Below are positions 50,021 through 57,577 of a stretch of 64,000 nt of DNA, in pieces. The notes beneath the pieces were generated by a model. It ran no database searches, had not been told where the DNA came from, and saw nothing but the letters and a program-made list of their open reading frames with translations. The position numbers and the translations under genes were made by a program. Source of the DNA: Alphaproteobacteria bacterium (GTDB lineage Bacteria; Pseudomonadota; Alphaproteobacteria; CALKHQ01); the NCBI GenBank assembly GCA_041396705.1, contig JAWKYB010000009.1, positions 185,693-249,692 of the forward strand. Direction: 5' to 3'. Position 1 is the first letter of the stretch. Every line of letters begins with the position of its first letter.

Positions 50021-50319
50021 TCGCCTTCCAACTTGCGCTTGAGCGCGGACAGGTGGCCGCCCCAGAAGCCGGCGACGAATTCCTCGACCGGGCGAAAGCC
50101 TTCCGGACGGACCGCGAACAGGTGGCGCGTGCCCTCGCGCCGGGCCTCGACCAGGCCGGCGTCCTCCAGCACCTTCAGGTGCAGGCTGACGGCCTGCTGG
50201 GTCACCGCCACGCGCTCCGCCAGCTCGCCGACCGACAGGCAGCCAGCGTCGCGCAGCAGTTCCAGCAGCTCGCGCCGCCGCGGCTCGGCGATGGCCTTCA
50301 GGGCCGCCTGTGTGCTCAA
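50017..50319 (-). CDS. ArsR-family transcriptional regulator
   Basis: About 100-residue winged-helix repressor: ALKAIAEPRRRELLELLRDAGCLSVGELAERVAVTQQAVSLHLKVLEDAGLVEARREGTRHLFAV. The V-TQQAVSLHLKVL helix is the recognition helix. No metal-binding CxC motif is present, so it is the non-metal AHSA1-linked type. The start is probably TTG at 50319, preceded by AAAGGAAAG; a GTG at 50334 is open but lacks a ribosome site and lies inside the operator. Regulates itself, the SRPBCC gene behind it and probably the divergent SRPBCC gene. Confidence 0.92.
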   Translation of the reverse strand: MSTQAALKAIAEPRRRELLELLRDAGCLSVGELAERVAVTQQAVSLHLKVLEDAGLVEARREGTRHLFAVRPEGFRPVEEFVAGFWGGHLSALKRKLEGE

Positions 50320-50332
50320 CCGCTTTCCTTTC

Positions 50333-50390
50333 ACAAGTGAACACTTGTTCTTACAGATCGTTCGATGCTATCCCACAAGCGAATGCTTGT
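50333..50390. promoter_or_regulatory. Two ArsR operators
   Basis: ACAAGTG-AA-CACTTGT (50333-50348) is a perfect palindrome and ACAAGCG-AA-TGCTTGT (50375-50390) is a near copy with the same layout, centres 42 bp (four turns) apart. The first covers the ArsR start, the second ends at the ribosome site of the divergent SRPBCC gene. Consensus ACAAGYGAAYRCTTGT. Confidence 0.75.
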
Positions 50391-50404
50391 GGAGGAAATT
50401 CGCC

Positions 50405-50851
50405 ATGTCCACGATCCGGCATGCCCTCGAGGCGGCCTGTCCGCCGCCGCGACTCTGGGCGCTGCTCGCCGATCTGGAGGCCGTCGGCCGCTACAACCCC
50501 GCCGTCAGGTCGGTGCGGCTGCGCGGCGGCCGTGCCGCCGGCATCGGCGCCGAGCGCGAATGCACGCTGGCGCCCAGGGGCCGCGTCGTCGAGCGGGTGA
50601 CCGTGTGGGAGGACGGCCGGGCGCTGGGCCTGGAGGTGGCGGAGAGCGACTGGCCGCTGCGCCACATGCGCTGGGTGACACGCATCGAGCCGGCCGCAGC
50701 GGGGGCGCGGCTTTCCCAGGTGCTGGACTATCGCCTGCGCTTCGGACCGGTCGGCTGGCTGCTCGACCGCCTGCTCGTGCGCCGGCGGATCGCGGCAGCC
50801 GTCGAGGCGTCGCTGCGCGGGCTGATCGCGCTGGCGGAGGCCGAGGCATGA
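50405..50851 (+). CDS. SRPBCC family protein (polyketide cyclase-like)
   Basis: 148-residue START-like domain: RHALEAACPPPRLWALLADLEAVGRYNPAVRSVRLRGG, then GIGAERECTLAPRGRVVERVTVWEDGRALGLEV and the C-terminal helix RRIAAAVEASLRGLIALAEAE. The pattern is that of small polyketide cyclase/dehydrase proteins that bind a lipid-like ligand. GGAGGAAATT ribosome site. Under the divergent ArsR operators, so is co-controlled with the AHSA1 gene. Stop overlaps the start of the TfoX-N gene (ATGA). Confidence 0.88.
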   Translation: MSTIRHALEAACPPPRLWALLADLEAVGRYNPAVRSVRLRGGRAAGIGAERECTLAPRGRVVERVTVWEDGRALGLEVAESDWPLRHMRWVTRIEPAAAGARLSQVLDYRLRFGPVGWLLDRLLVRRRIAAAVEASLRGLIALAEAEA

Positions 50852-51165
50852 GCGACCCGTTCGACGACGTGACGGCGGCCTTCGCCGGGTTGCCGGGCGT
50901 CGAGACCGGCCGCATGTTCAATGCGCCGGGCCTGAAGTTCCGCGGCAAGGCATTCGCGCTGTGCGTGAAGGGCGCCCTTGTGGTGAAGCTCGACCGGCCG
51001 CGCGCGCTGGCCCTGGTTGCCGACGGCGGCGCCGTACCGTTCGATCCGGGCCATGGCCGTGCAATGAAGCAGTGGGTCGCAGTCGCCCCGGCGCGGCCCG
51101 GCGAATGGGCGAGTCTGGCGCGCGAGGCATACGACTACGCGGTGGCGCAGGCCGACCGCACTTGA
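50848..51165 (+). CDS. TfoX N-terminal domain / MmcQ-like small protein
   Basis: 105-residue cytoplasmic protein: FDDVTAAFAGLPGVETGRMFNAPGLKFRGKAFALCVKGALVVKLD, with GRMF..PGLK..GK.FA typical of TfoX_N/MmcQ-YjbR folds, and an end RPGEWASLAREAYDYAVA. Function unknown. Second such domain in the window (other at 22236). Translationally coupled to the SRPBCC gene, so part of the ArsR unit. Confidence 0.85.
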   Translation: MSDPFDDVTAAFAGLPGVETGRMFNAPGLKFRGKAFALCVKGALVVKLDRPRALALVADGGAVPFDPGHGRAMKQWVAVAPARPGEWASLAREAYDYAVAQADRT

Positions 51166-51189
51166 TTCCCGGGCCGACCCTGTTATAGG
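51162..51189 (+). promoter_or_regulatory. Candidate promoter for SMP-30 gene
   Basis: TTGATT (51162-51167) and TATAGG (51184-51189) with a 16-base spacer, 42 bases before the start codon. The -35 overlaps the stop codon of the preceding gene. Confidence 0.4.
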
Positions 51190-51230
51190 CGCGGCGGACC
51201 CATCGTGCCGCCAGCCGGAGAGACCGACCC

Positions 51231-52121
51231 ATGTCCGCGCCCGAAGTCGCCCGCATCGTCGCCTGCAACAACAAGCTGGGCGAATGCGCCACCTGGAGCG
51301 TTGCCGACCGGGCGCTCTACTGGACCGACATCGAGGGCAAGGCGGTCTGGCGCCATGACCCGGCCACCGGCGACAGCCTGTGTTGGCCGGCGCCGGACCG
51401 GGTCGGCAGCTTCGCCCTGTGCGGCGGCGACCGCTTCCTGCTGGCGCTGCCGACCAGTGTCGTGCTGTGGCATCCGCAGCGCGGGGTCGAGCGGGTGGTG
51501 GCGGCGGCGATGCCGGGGCAGGCCGCGGGCACTCGGCTCAACGACGGCCGCTGCGACCGCCAGGGTCGATTCGTCGTCGGCGGATTCGACGAGACCACGC
51601 GCGCGCCGATCGCCAGCCTGTGGCGGGTGGAACGGGACGGTACGGTGACCACGCTGGTCGACGGCGGCATCGTCTGTGCCAACTCGACCTGTTTCACCGC
51701 CGATGGCGCCACCATGTATTTCGCCGACACGCCGCAGCGCAGCATCGTCGCCTACGACTACGACGCGGCGCCGGGCACGCAGCTGGGCCGGATGCGGCAG
51801 CTGACCGACTTCGCGGAGCAGCCGGGTCGGCCGGACGGCTCCACGGTCGATGCCGAGGGGTACGTCTGGAACGCCCAGGTGTTCGGCCATCGCATCGTGC
51901 GCTATGCGCCGGATGGCCGGGTCGACCGGGTGGTCGAGGTGCCGATGGAGAACCCGACCTCGGTCAGCTTCGGCGGGCCGGATCTCGATGTGCTCTACGT
52001 GACCAGCCTCAGCCGCAGCAAGGCAATCCCCGACTGGAAGCCCGGCCCGGACGACGGCTGCATCCACGCCTTCCGTCCCGGCGTGCGCGGACTGCCGGAG
52101 CCGCTCTTCGCCGGCGCCTGA
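51231..52121 (+). CDS. SMP-30/gluconolactonase family protein
   Basis: 296-residue six-bladed beta-propeller lactonase. Metal ligands are visible: Glu in LGECATWS, Asn in TRLNDGRCDRQGRF, Asn in VCANSTCF and Asp in RPDGSTVDAEG. The second blade reads RALYWTDIEGKAVWRHDP, as in regucalcin and sugar-lactone hydrolases. Likely opens a sugar lactone in a dehydrogenase-lactonase pathway; exact substrate unknown. Start at 51231 matches the family and follows a CGGAGAG site. Confidence 0.93.
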   Translation: MSAPEVARIVACNNKLGECATWSVADRALYWTDIEGKAVWRHDPATGDSLCWPAPDRVGSFALCGGDRFLLALPTSVVLWHPQRGVERVVAAAMPGQAAGTRLNDGRCDRQGRFVVGGFDETTRAPIASLWRVERDGTVTTLVDGGIVCANSTCFTADGATMYFADTPQRSIVAYDYDAAPGTQLGRMRQLTDFAEQPGRPDGSTVDAEGYVWNAQVFGHRIVRYAPDGRVDRVVEVPMENPTSVSFGGPDLDVLYVTSLSRSKAIPDWKPGPDDGCIHAFRPGVRGLPEPLFAGA

Positions 52122-52205
52122 TCTTCTTTCGCCGGCCCGGCTTGCCAAGGCCGCGGCCAGCCGGCACGCTGGCGGCAGGACATCGGGGATGCGGGAGGGA
52201 CTGGC

Positions 52206-53561
52206 ATGACGGCGATGGCCCGGCTCGTTCGGCTGGCGACGGTGCTGGCGCTGGCATCGCTGGCCGGTGGCTGCGGCTTCATCCTGCCGGACCGCATCCA
52301 CTACGCATGGTCTCCGCAGGCCGCCGACGGCTGCGCCGACTGCGTGCCGACGGCCGGCGACGCCGGCACCGGCATGGTCGGCCTGGCGCTGTCCGGCGGC
52401 GGCAGCCGGGCGGCGGTGTTCGCGGCCGCGGTGATCGAGGCGCTGGACCGGCGCGGGCTCGCCGACCGGCTCACCCACATCTCCAGCGTCTCCGGCGGCG
52501 GCTTCGCCGCATCCTACTATGCGGTCAATCCGCCGGCCGCGGCCTGTCCGCCCGGCACCGGCGACAGTGGCGTGTGCCGCCAAGCCTATTTCGCAGATTT
52601 CCAGCGGGCGATGCGCGCCGACTACACCGGCGCCATGCTGCTGAACCAGCTCGCCAGTCCCGGCCGCATCACCAGCCCGACCCGTCGCGCCACCTCGCTG
52701 CAGGAGGCGCTCGATGCCGAGTTCCTGCACGGCATTACCTTCGGTGCGCTGCCGCCGCAGCCTGTGCTGCTGGTCAATGCCGCCAGCTACGACAACGGCC
52801 GCCGTTTCGTGTTCGCCAACACCGTGCTCGACGACCGTGCGGGGCCCGTCCCGCCGCTGTCCAGCGCCCTGTTGCGGTCGAGCTCGTTCTCCCGGCCGGA
52901 CTGCGCGCAGGCGACGCCGGCCGACCTGCCGCTGTCGCTGGCCGTCGTCGCGTCCGCCGCGTTCCCGCCGGTGTTGGGGCCGGTCACCCTGCAGGCCCGG
53001 CGCTCCTGCGCCGACCCGACGCCGGAATACTGGCACCTCGGCGACGGCGGCATCATCGACAACACCGGCGCCGACACCTTGCGCGAGCTGGTCGCGCGCC
53101 GGGCCGGCGCCGGCGGGCTGGCCCACGCGCTGATCCTGATCGCCGACTCCGGAACGGCAATCGACAGCGACGCCTCGCTGGCCGCCAGCGATCTGTCGAT
53201 CTTCACCTCCAACCCCGGCGCGGTCGTCGAGATCGCCCAGGCCCGCGGCAATGCCTATGCAGAGCTGTTCTGGGCGGAGCAGGCGGCGCGGATCGGCATT
53301 CCCTTCGATACCATCGTGTTCCGCTACACCGACGCCGAGTTGACCGCGTGGCCGGCGAGCTGCACGGCGGCAAGCCGTTCGGGCCAGTCCCTTGCCGCTC
53401 GGCTGGCCGCGGTACCGACCGCGCTCGACATCGACGACTGCGATGCCGACCTGATCGCCGCGGCTGCCCTCGACGTGGTCAGCCGCCGTCTCGATCAGTC
53501 CGGCGACATCCTGGCCCGTCACGGGCTGAGTCCGTCGCTGGAGGCGGTGGCGCTGCGCTGA
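52206..53561 (+). CDS. Patatin-like phospholipase, lipoprotein
   Basis: 451-residue exported lipid acyl hydrolase. Lipobox SLAGGC at residues 18-23. The patatin dyad and oxyanion hole are seen: GLALSGGGSRAAVFAAAVI (GGGSR), SSVSGGGFAASYY (nucleophile GxSxG) and HLGDGGIIDNTG (catalytic Asp in DGG). Length is greater than the minimal patatin fold, with Cys pairs (CPPGTGDSGVC, CADC) suggesting disulphides. Probably acts on lipids in the periplasm or outer membrane. ATG at 52206 with GGGAGGG upstream. Confidence 0.9.
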   Translation: MTAMARLVRLATVLALASLAGGCGFILPDRIHYAWSPQAADGCADCVPTAGDAGTGMVGLALSGGGSRAAVFAAAVIEALDRRGLADRLTHISSVSGGGFAASYYAVNPPAAACPPGTGDSGVCRQAYFADFQRAMRADYTGAMLLNQLASPGRITSPTRRATSLQEALDAEFLHGITFGALPPQPVLLVNAASYDNGRRFVFANTVLDDRAGPVPPLSSALLRSSSFSRPDCAQATPADLPLSLAVVASAAFPPVLGPVTLQARRSCADPTPEYWHLGDGGIIDNTGADTLRELVARRAGAGGLAHALILIADSGTAIDSDASLAASDLSIFTSNPGAVVEIAQARGNAYAELFWAEQAARIGIPFDTIVFRYTDAELTAWPASCTAASRSGQSLAARLAAVPTALDIDDCDADLIAAAALDVVSRRLDQSGDILARHGLSPSLEAVALR

Positions 53562-53573
53562 GGCAGCGGCCGC

Positions 53574-54062
53574 TCAGCCGTCTCCGTTCAGCAGCGCGTG
53601 CGCCTTGACGTAGCGTGTCATCCGCTCGGCATCCTTCGCCTCGAAGCGGGTCAGCCTGGCGGCGTTCATGTTGTCGCGCAGGTCGGCCAGCTTCACCCTG
53701 CGGGCCAGGGGATCGGCGTTGATCCGGCGGACATAGTCCTCATAGGGCGTGTCGTCGTCGTGGGTCAGCAGCCGCAGCGCCGCCAGCACCGTGTCGGGCA
53801 GGCCCAGCGCCGCCAGCGTCGCGAAATCCACGCCCTCGCAGTCCTCGACCGTATCGTGCAGCAGCGCCGCGAGGCGTTCCTCGTCGGTCTCCATCGCCAG
53901 CATCAGGCGCAGGGGGTGGAGCACATAGGGCGCGCCGCTCTTGTCGCGCTGCCCGGCATGGGCCGCCACCGCGAACGCCAGCGCGCGCTCCAGCGTGGAC
54001 ATGGCCGGGTCGGCCAGCGCGGCCGCCTTGGCGCGTTCGCCCTTGCTTTCCGTCTTCGTCAT
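53574..54062 (-). CDS. HD domain protein, small alarmone hydrolase-like
   Basis: 162-residue metal-dependent phosphohydrolase of the MESH1/SpoT HD type. Conserved blocks: AFAVAAHAGQRDKSGAPYVLHPLRLM (first His), LAALLHDTVEDC (HD metal pair plus ED) and VKLADLRDNMNAARL (last Asp). No synthetase, TGS or ACT domain is attached. It could hydrolyse (p)ppGpp or NADPH-like substrates. N-terminal 20 residues are polar (KTESKGERAKAAALAD). Lies 28 bases downstream of a TPR protein gene on the same strand. Confidence 0.9.
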   Translation of the reverse strand: MTKTESKGERAKAAALADPAMSTLERALAFAVAAHAGQRDKSGAPYVLHPLRLMLAMETDEERLAALLHDTVEDCEGVDFATLAALGLPDTVLAALRLLTHDDDTPYEDYVRRINADPLARRVKLADLRDNMNAARLTRFEAKDAERMTRYVKAHALLNGDG

Positions 54063-54090
54063 CGGGTCTCCCGTTGCGATGGATCCGAGG

Positions 54091-54951
54091 TCACTCGACC
54101 AGCCGGCAGCGGTCGCGGACGCAGGCCTTCAGCGCCGCGCGCATCGCGGCGTCGTAGCTGCCGTCGACCGCGCCGGGGTCGTAGCCGTGCCCGGCCAGCG
54201 CGTCCTCGTAGATCTGCACGATGTCGGCGCCGCCGGCCGCCATTGCCGCCTCGAACGAGACCACCGCCGCGCCGGCATGGCCCTGGGCGTTCAGGATGTG
54301 GGCCCGGGTGTCGAGATATTCCGGCCGGTCGGGCAGCACCGCTAGCGCCAGCTCGACCAGCTTCAGGGCCTCGCCGAGCCGGCTGTCGGTGACATAGAGG
54401 TCCCAGGCATAGTCGTTCTGCGCGCTGGCGAGGCCTTCCCTGTAGGCCGCCACGTCGTCGGCCGGCGTCGCCGGGTCGCCCTCGGCGATGGCCAGGGCGG
54501 CCTCGTAGTCGGCGATCGAGTCCGGATAGCCGCCGAGCGTGTAGTGCGCGATCGCCCGGTTGAAATAGGCCAGCGCATTGTCGGGATCGGCCCGGATCGC
54601 CGCGCTGTAGTCGGCGATTGCCTCTTCGTTGCGGCCGAGGCCGGCGTTCAGCACGCCGCGGTTGTTGTAGGCGTCGGTGTAGTAGGGGTCGAGGGCGGTC
54701 GCCCGGTCGTAGTCGGCAAAGGCCGCGTCGGTATCGCCCAGGTCGCCATAGGCGTTGGCGCGGTTGTAGTAGGCCCAGGCGGCGCTGGTGCCGCTCCAGT
54801 CGCCGCTGTCCAGCACGGCGGTGCAGCCGGCCACAACCTGCGCCGGGTCGGCGGCCTGGGCGCAATCGACCGCGCTGTCGGCATGGGCGGAAACGGACAG
54901 CGACGCGGCCGCAACGGCCAGCGTCATGCGCAGAGCGAGACGAGCGGACAT
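54091..54951 (-). CDS. Exported TPR protein with peptidoglycan-binding-like end
   Basis: 286-residue periplasmic protein: signal peptide MSARLALRMTLAVAAASLSVSAHA. About five tetratricopeptide repeats follow: WAYYNRANAYGDLGDTDAAFADYDRATALDP, YYTDAYNNRGVLNAGLGRNEEAIADYSAAIRADP and DNALAYFNRAIAHYTLGGYPDSIADYEAAL, with EYLDTRAHILNAQGHAGAAVVSFEAAMAAG later. The last 30 residues (LAGHGYDPGAVDGSYDAAMRAALKACV) copy the start of a PG_binding_1 domain (GYDPG.VDG.....RAAL). It may scaffold envelope complexes. GAGGAAGGA precedes the ATG. Confidence 0.85.
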   Translation of the reverse strand: MSARLALRMTLAVAAASLSVSAHADSAVDCAQAADPAQVVAGCTAVLDSGDWSGTSAAWAYYNRANAYGDLGDTDAAFADYDRATALDPYYTDAYNNRGVLNAGLGRNEEAIADYSAAIRADPDNALAYFNRAIAHYTLGGYPDSIADYEAALAIAEGDPATPADDVAAYREGLASAQNDYAWDLYVTDSRLGEALKLVELALAVLPDRPEYLDTRAHILNAQGHAGAAVVSFEAAMAAGGADIVQIYEDALAGHGYDPGAVDGSYDAAMRAALKACVRDRCRLVE

Positions 54952-55043
54952 GCACAGATCCTTCCTCGGGCCGGTCGGCCGACCGGCGCGGACAGCAGCG
55001 GTGACGGGCCCGCCGCGACGGCGGGCGTCGATTCGATGCGAGG

Positions 55044-56126
55044 CTACTCCCGGAACGGCAGGAATTCGAACGTCGCGCGGACGATGCCGTGGTCGGTCGG
55101 CCACATGGTCCGGGCAGGATCGACCGCAATCTGGGCAGCGATATGGCCGCGTTCGTGGTCCAGGCTGAGATGGTCGTTGAAGACCTCGGCCTCGCGGAAC
55201 GCCCAGATGCGCCGCGGCGAGTGGTCGTAGAACTCCTCCGAGACCAGGATGTGGTCGAGCGTCTCGGGCACGTCCTCGAAAACGTGGGTATAGGCGGTGT
55301 GGCGCAGCGACCGGTATTGCATCAGCCGCTCGACCGAATAGAGGCCGATGTCGGCACGCCGGCCGGACACCGTGCGCGCGCTTTGCATCAGGCGGTAGCG
55401 CGGGCTGCCGGTCAGGATCGAGGTCGACACCGACAGCGAGCCGTTGTTGAGGTCGCCCATCACCACGTGCGGCACCTCGTTGCCGACCATCGACCGCTCC
55501 AGGATCACCCGCAGCGCGGCCGACTCCGCCGTGCGGCGGATCGACGCGAGCGCCTGGCCGAGGGCGTCGGCATGCGGCTTCAGCGCCGGGTCGGAGGCCT
55601 CCTCGCCGTCCAGCTCCACCGGCCGCTTGGACTTGAGGTGGGCCACCATCGCGCGGATCGCCGGGCCGCGCTCGGGCTGTAGGACGGCGGACAGCACCGG
55701 CCGGGAGAACCCCTTGACCTTGACGGCGACCGCATCGATGGTCCGCCGCTTCTTCAGCACGAATTCCGGCGGCAAGTCCTCGATCCACCAGGCGTCGTCG
55801 TTGCGCGGCCGGCCGTCGAACCGGATCATGCCCTTGCGCGCGGCCAGCGCCACCTGCGGGCGGCCCGGGCCGGGCGCGTCGCGGCAGATCAGGTCGTAGG
55901 CATCCGCGAGTCCGGCTTCGGCGAAGGCGTCGTCCAGCGCCTGCTCGGCCCACAGTTCCTGGAAGCCGAACACGTCCGCCCGCGCGGCGCGCAGCGCCAG
56001 GCCGAGGAAGCGCAGCTTGGCGCGGTATTCGTCGGCGCTCAGCGGCGCGGTGCCCGGGTGGGTCGCCCGGCGCGGCCGTTGCAGGTTGTAGAGGTTGACG
56101 GTGGCGAAGCTCAGTTGCGCAGACAT
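55044..56126 (-). CDS. Endonuclease/exonuclease/phosphatase family protein
   Basis: 360-residue metal-dependent phosphoesterase of the EEP fold. Active-site blocks: SFATVNLYNLQRP (Asn), ADVFGFQELWAEQAL (Glu metal ligand), HVVMGDLNNGSLSVS (DLN) and PTDHGIVRATFEF (catalytic DH). The family includes DNases, sphingomyelinases and inositol phosphatases; the VKVKGFSRPVLSAVLQPERGPAIRAMVAHLKSKRPVELD section is shared by uncharacterised bacterial members. No signal peptide. Stands between the TPR gene and a small membrane protein. Confidence 0.87.
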   Translation of the reverse strand: MSAQLSFATVNLYNLQRPRRATHPGTAPLSADEYRAKLRFLGLALRAARADVFGFQELWAEQALDDAFAEAGLADAYDLICRDAPGPGRPQVALAARKGMIRFDGRPRNDDAWWIEDLPPEFVLKKRRTIDAVAVKVKGFSRPVLSAVLQPERGPAIRAMVAHLKSKRPVELDGEEASDPALKPHADALGQALASIRRTAESAALRVILERSMVGNEVPHVVMGDLNNGSLSVSTSILTGSPRYRLMQSARTVSGRRADIGLYSVERLMQYRSLRHTAYTHVFEDVPETLDHILVSEEFYDHSPRRIWAFREAEVFNDHLSLDHERGHIAAQIAVDPARTMWPTDHGIVRATFEFLPFRE

Positions 56127-56263
56127 GGGTCAGCCCTCGCTCGGTTCGCGGGAGCCTGCCTGGCGGGGTGCGGGCGCGACGGCGCCCGGTCGGCGACCGA
56201 GCGATCCTAGCCGACGCCGGCGCGCGGCGATGTGACGTTTTTCGCGCAGCCGGGCCGATGCGG

Positions 56264-56434
56264 CTAATCGACGACGTGCGCCTCCATCTCGCAGACATGG
56301 GCCTCGGAGCCGCAGAACATGCGTTCCGCGCCGCAGCCGGCGAGCAGGAACAGGGCGATGGCGGCAATCGCGACGATCAGCGGGACGCGGTCGCGGCGCT
56401 CGAACCAGGTCTCCTCGATGCTGCCGCTGTCCAT
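56264..56434 (-). CDS. Small single-pass membrane protein
   Basis: 56-residue protein: acidic N terminus (MDSGSIEETWFERRDR), one hydrophobic helix VPLIVAIAAIALFLLAGC (residues 17-34), then a short acidic/Cys-containing tail (GAERMFCGSEAHVCEMEAH). The LAGC end of the helix resembles a lipobox, but the preceding 16 residues are too acidic for a normal signal, so a membrane anchor is more likely. GGAGGG ribosome site nine bases upstream supports the start. Family unknown. Confidence 0.6.
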   Translation of the reverse strand: MDSGSIEETWFERRDRVPLIVAIAAIALFLLAGCGAERMFCGSEAHVCEMEAHVVD

Positions 56435-56602
56435 CTCGCCCTCCGTCGCCGTACCGTTGCCGGGCGGCATTGCGTTCGCCGCCGCCCGTGCAGGTGGGTC
56501 GCAATTGGGGCGGGTTCGGTTCACCGATGCGGCGGCGTCGCGGCGACGGCCGCACGATAGCGTGGCCGCTGTGACGCCGCGCACGGGTCGGGGTGGGGCG
56601 GT

Positions 56603-57283
56603 TCAGGGCATCGCGGCGTAGTTCTGCGGGAACAGGGCGCGCAGGGCGGGCTCGTCGCGCTCCTGCTTGAAGGCGACGCCCTTGCCGATGGCGCGCGCGG
56701 CCGCGACCGCCGGCCGCCCGTCGACCGTGGCGAACCAGCGCTTGACGTGGGGATAGCGGTCGATGCCGCCCTCGCCGAGCACGACGGTGGCGCGGTCGAC
56801 CCAGCCCCAGGCGGCCATGTCGACGATCGTATAGGTCTCGCCGACGAAGTGGCTGCGGCCGGCGAGGTGGCCGTCCATCACCTTGTAGTGACGGTTCGCC
56901 TCGTAGAGATAGCGGTTGACCGCATAGGCCGGCTTGTCGGGGGCGGCGTGGCGGAAATGCACCGACTGCCCGGAAAACGGCCCCAGGCCTGAGGCGATGA
57001 AGAACAGCCACGACAGCAGGGCGCCGCGATCCGCCGCGGCGCCCGCGAATCTGTCGTGCTTGTCGGCCAGGTACAGCAGGATCGCATTGGAATCGAACAC
57101 GACCGTGCCGTCGTCGTCGATCGCCGGCACTTTGCCGTTCGGATTGACGGCGCGGAACCAGTCCTCGTGCTGCTGGCCCTTGGCGGTGTCGACCGCGATC
57201 GGCTCGTAGGCGAGGTCGGCCTCGTGCAGGAACAGCGCCACCTTCATCGGGTTCGGCGCCATGTTGAAATAGAAGCGGATCAT
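56603..57283 (-). CDS. Glutathione S-transferase
   Basis: 226-residue GST. N-terminal thioredoxin-like domain: RFYFNMAPNPMKVALFLHEADLAYEPIAVD, with VNPNGKVPAIDDDGTVVFDSNAILLYLAD (cis-Pro and the ES/DS glutathione-gamma-Glu site). C-terminal all-alpha domain includes SHFVGETYTIVDMAAWGWVDRA. NAPNPM-type start replaces the usual Ser/Tyr active site, as in the YfcG/YghU-like or Nu-class proteins. Substrate unknown. GAGGAG eight bases upstream fixes ATG 57283. Confidence 0.92.
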   Translation of the reverse strand: MIRFYFNMAPNPMKVALFLHEADLAYEPIAVDTAKGQQHEDWFRAVNPNGKVPAIDDDGTVVFDSNAILLYLADKHDRFAGAAADRGALLSWLFFIASGLGPFSGQSVHFRHAAPDKPAYAVNRYLYEANRHYKVMDGHLAGRSHFVGETYTIVDMAAWGWVDRATVVLGEGGIDRYPHVKRWFATVDGRPAVAAARAIGKGVAFKQERDEPALRALFPQNYAAMP

Positions 57284-57474
57284 CGTGCTCTCCTCGTGCG
57301 ACGCGGCCGCAGCGCGGCGCGCGGCCGGCCGCTTGGCCATGGCGTCGGTGCCCGGTTGCGGTTTGGCCGGTTTGGCGGGGCAGGCGCGCCCCGCGGGGAT
57401 GGTGCGCGCCGGTCGCCGGAAGGCAATGCGTCGCGGCCTCACGAATCCGCGAGCCGGCGGGCGGCAGCGGCCAT

Positions 57475-57498
57475 CGCCGTCAACCATGGTTAACGGCG
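57475..57498. promoter_or_regulatory. Palindrome with CtrA-like half-site upstream of diguanylate cyclase
   Basis: A 24-base inverted repeat (arms CGCCGT and ACGGCG, inner arms AACC and GGTT, one mismatched pair) is centred on CATG. It contains ATGGTTAA (57486-57493), the CtrA half-site in reverse. It lies about 80 bases before the start of the GGDEF gene in a 294-base gap with no other clear signal. Confidence 0.45.
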
Positions 57499-57577
57499 TG
57501 TTCACCTTGCCGCGGGCAAGGTCGCGCACCGTTCAACGCAGCGGCCCGGCCGTTGCCCGCCATCGGAGCGGCTCGCA

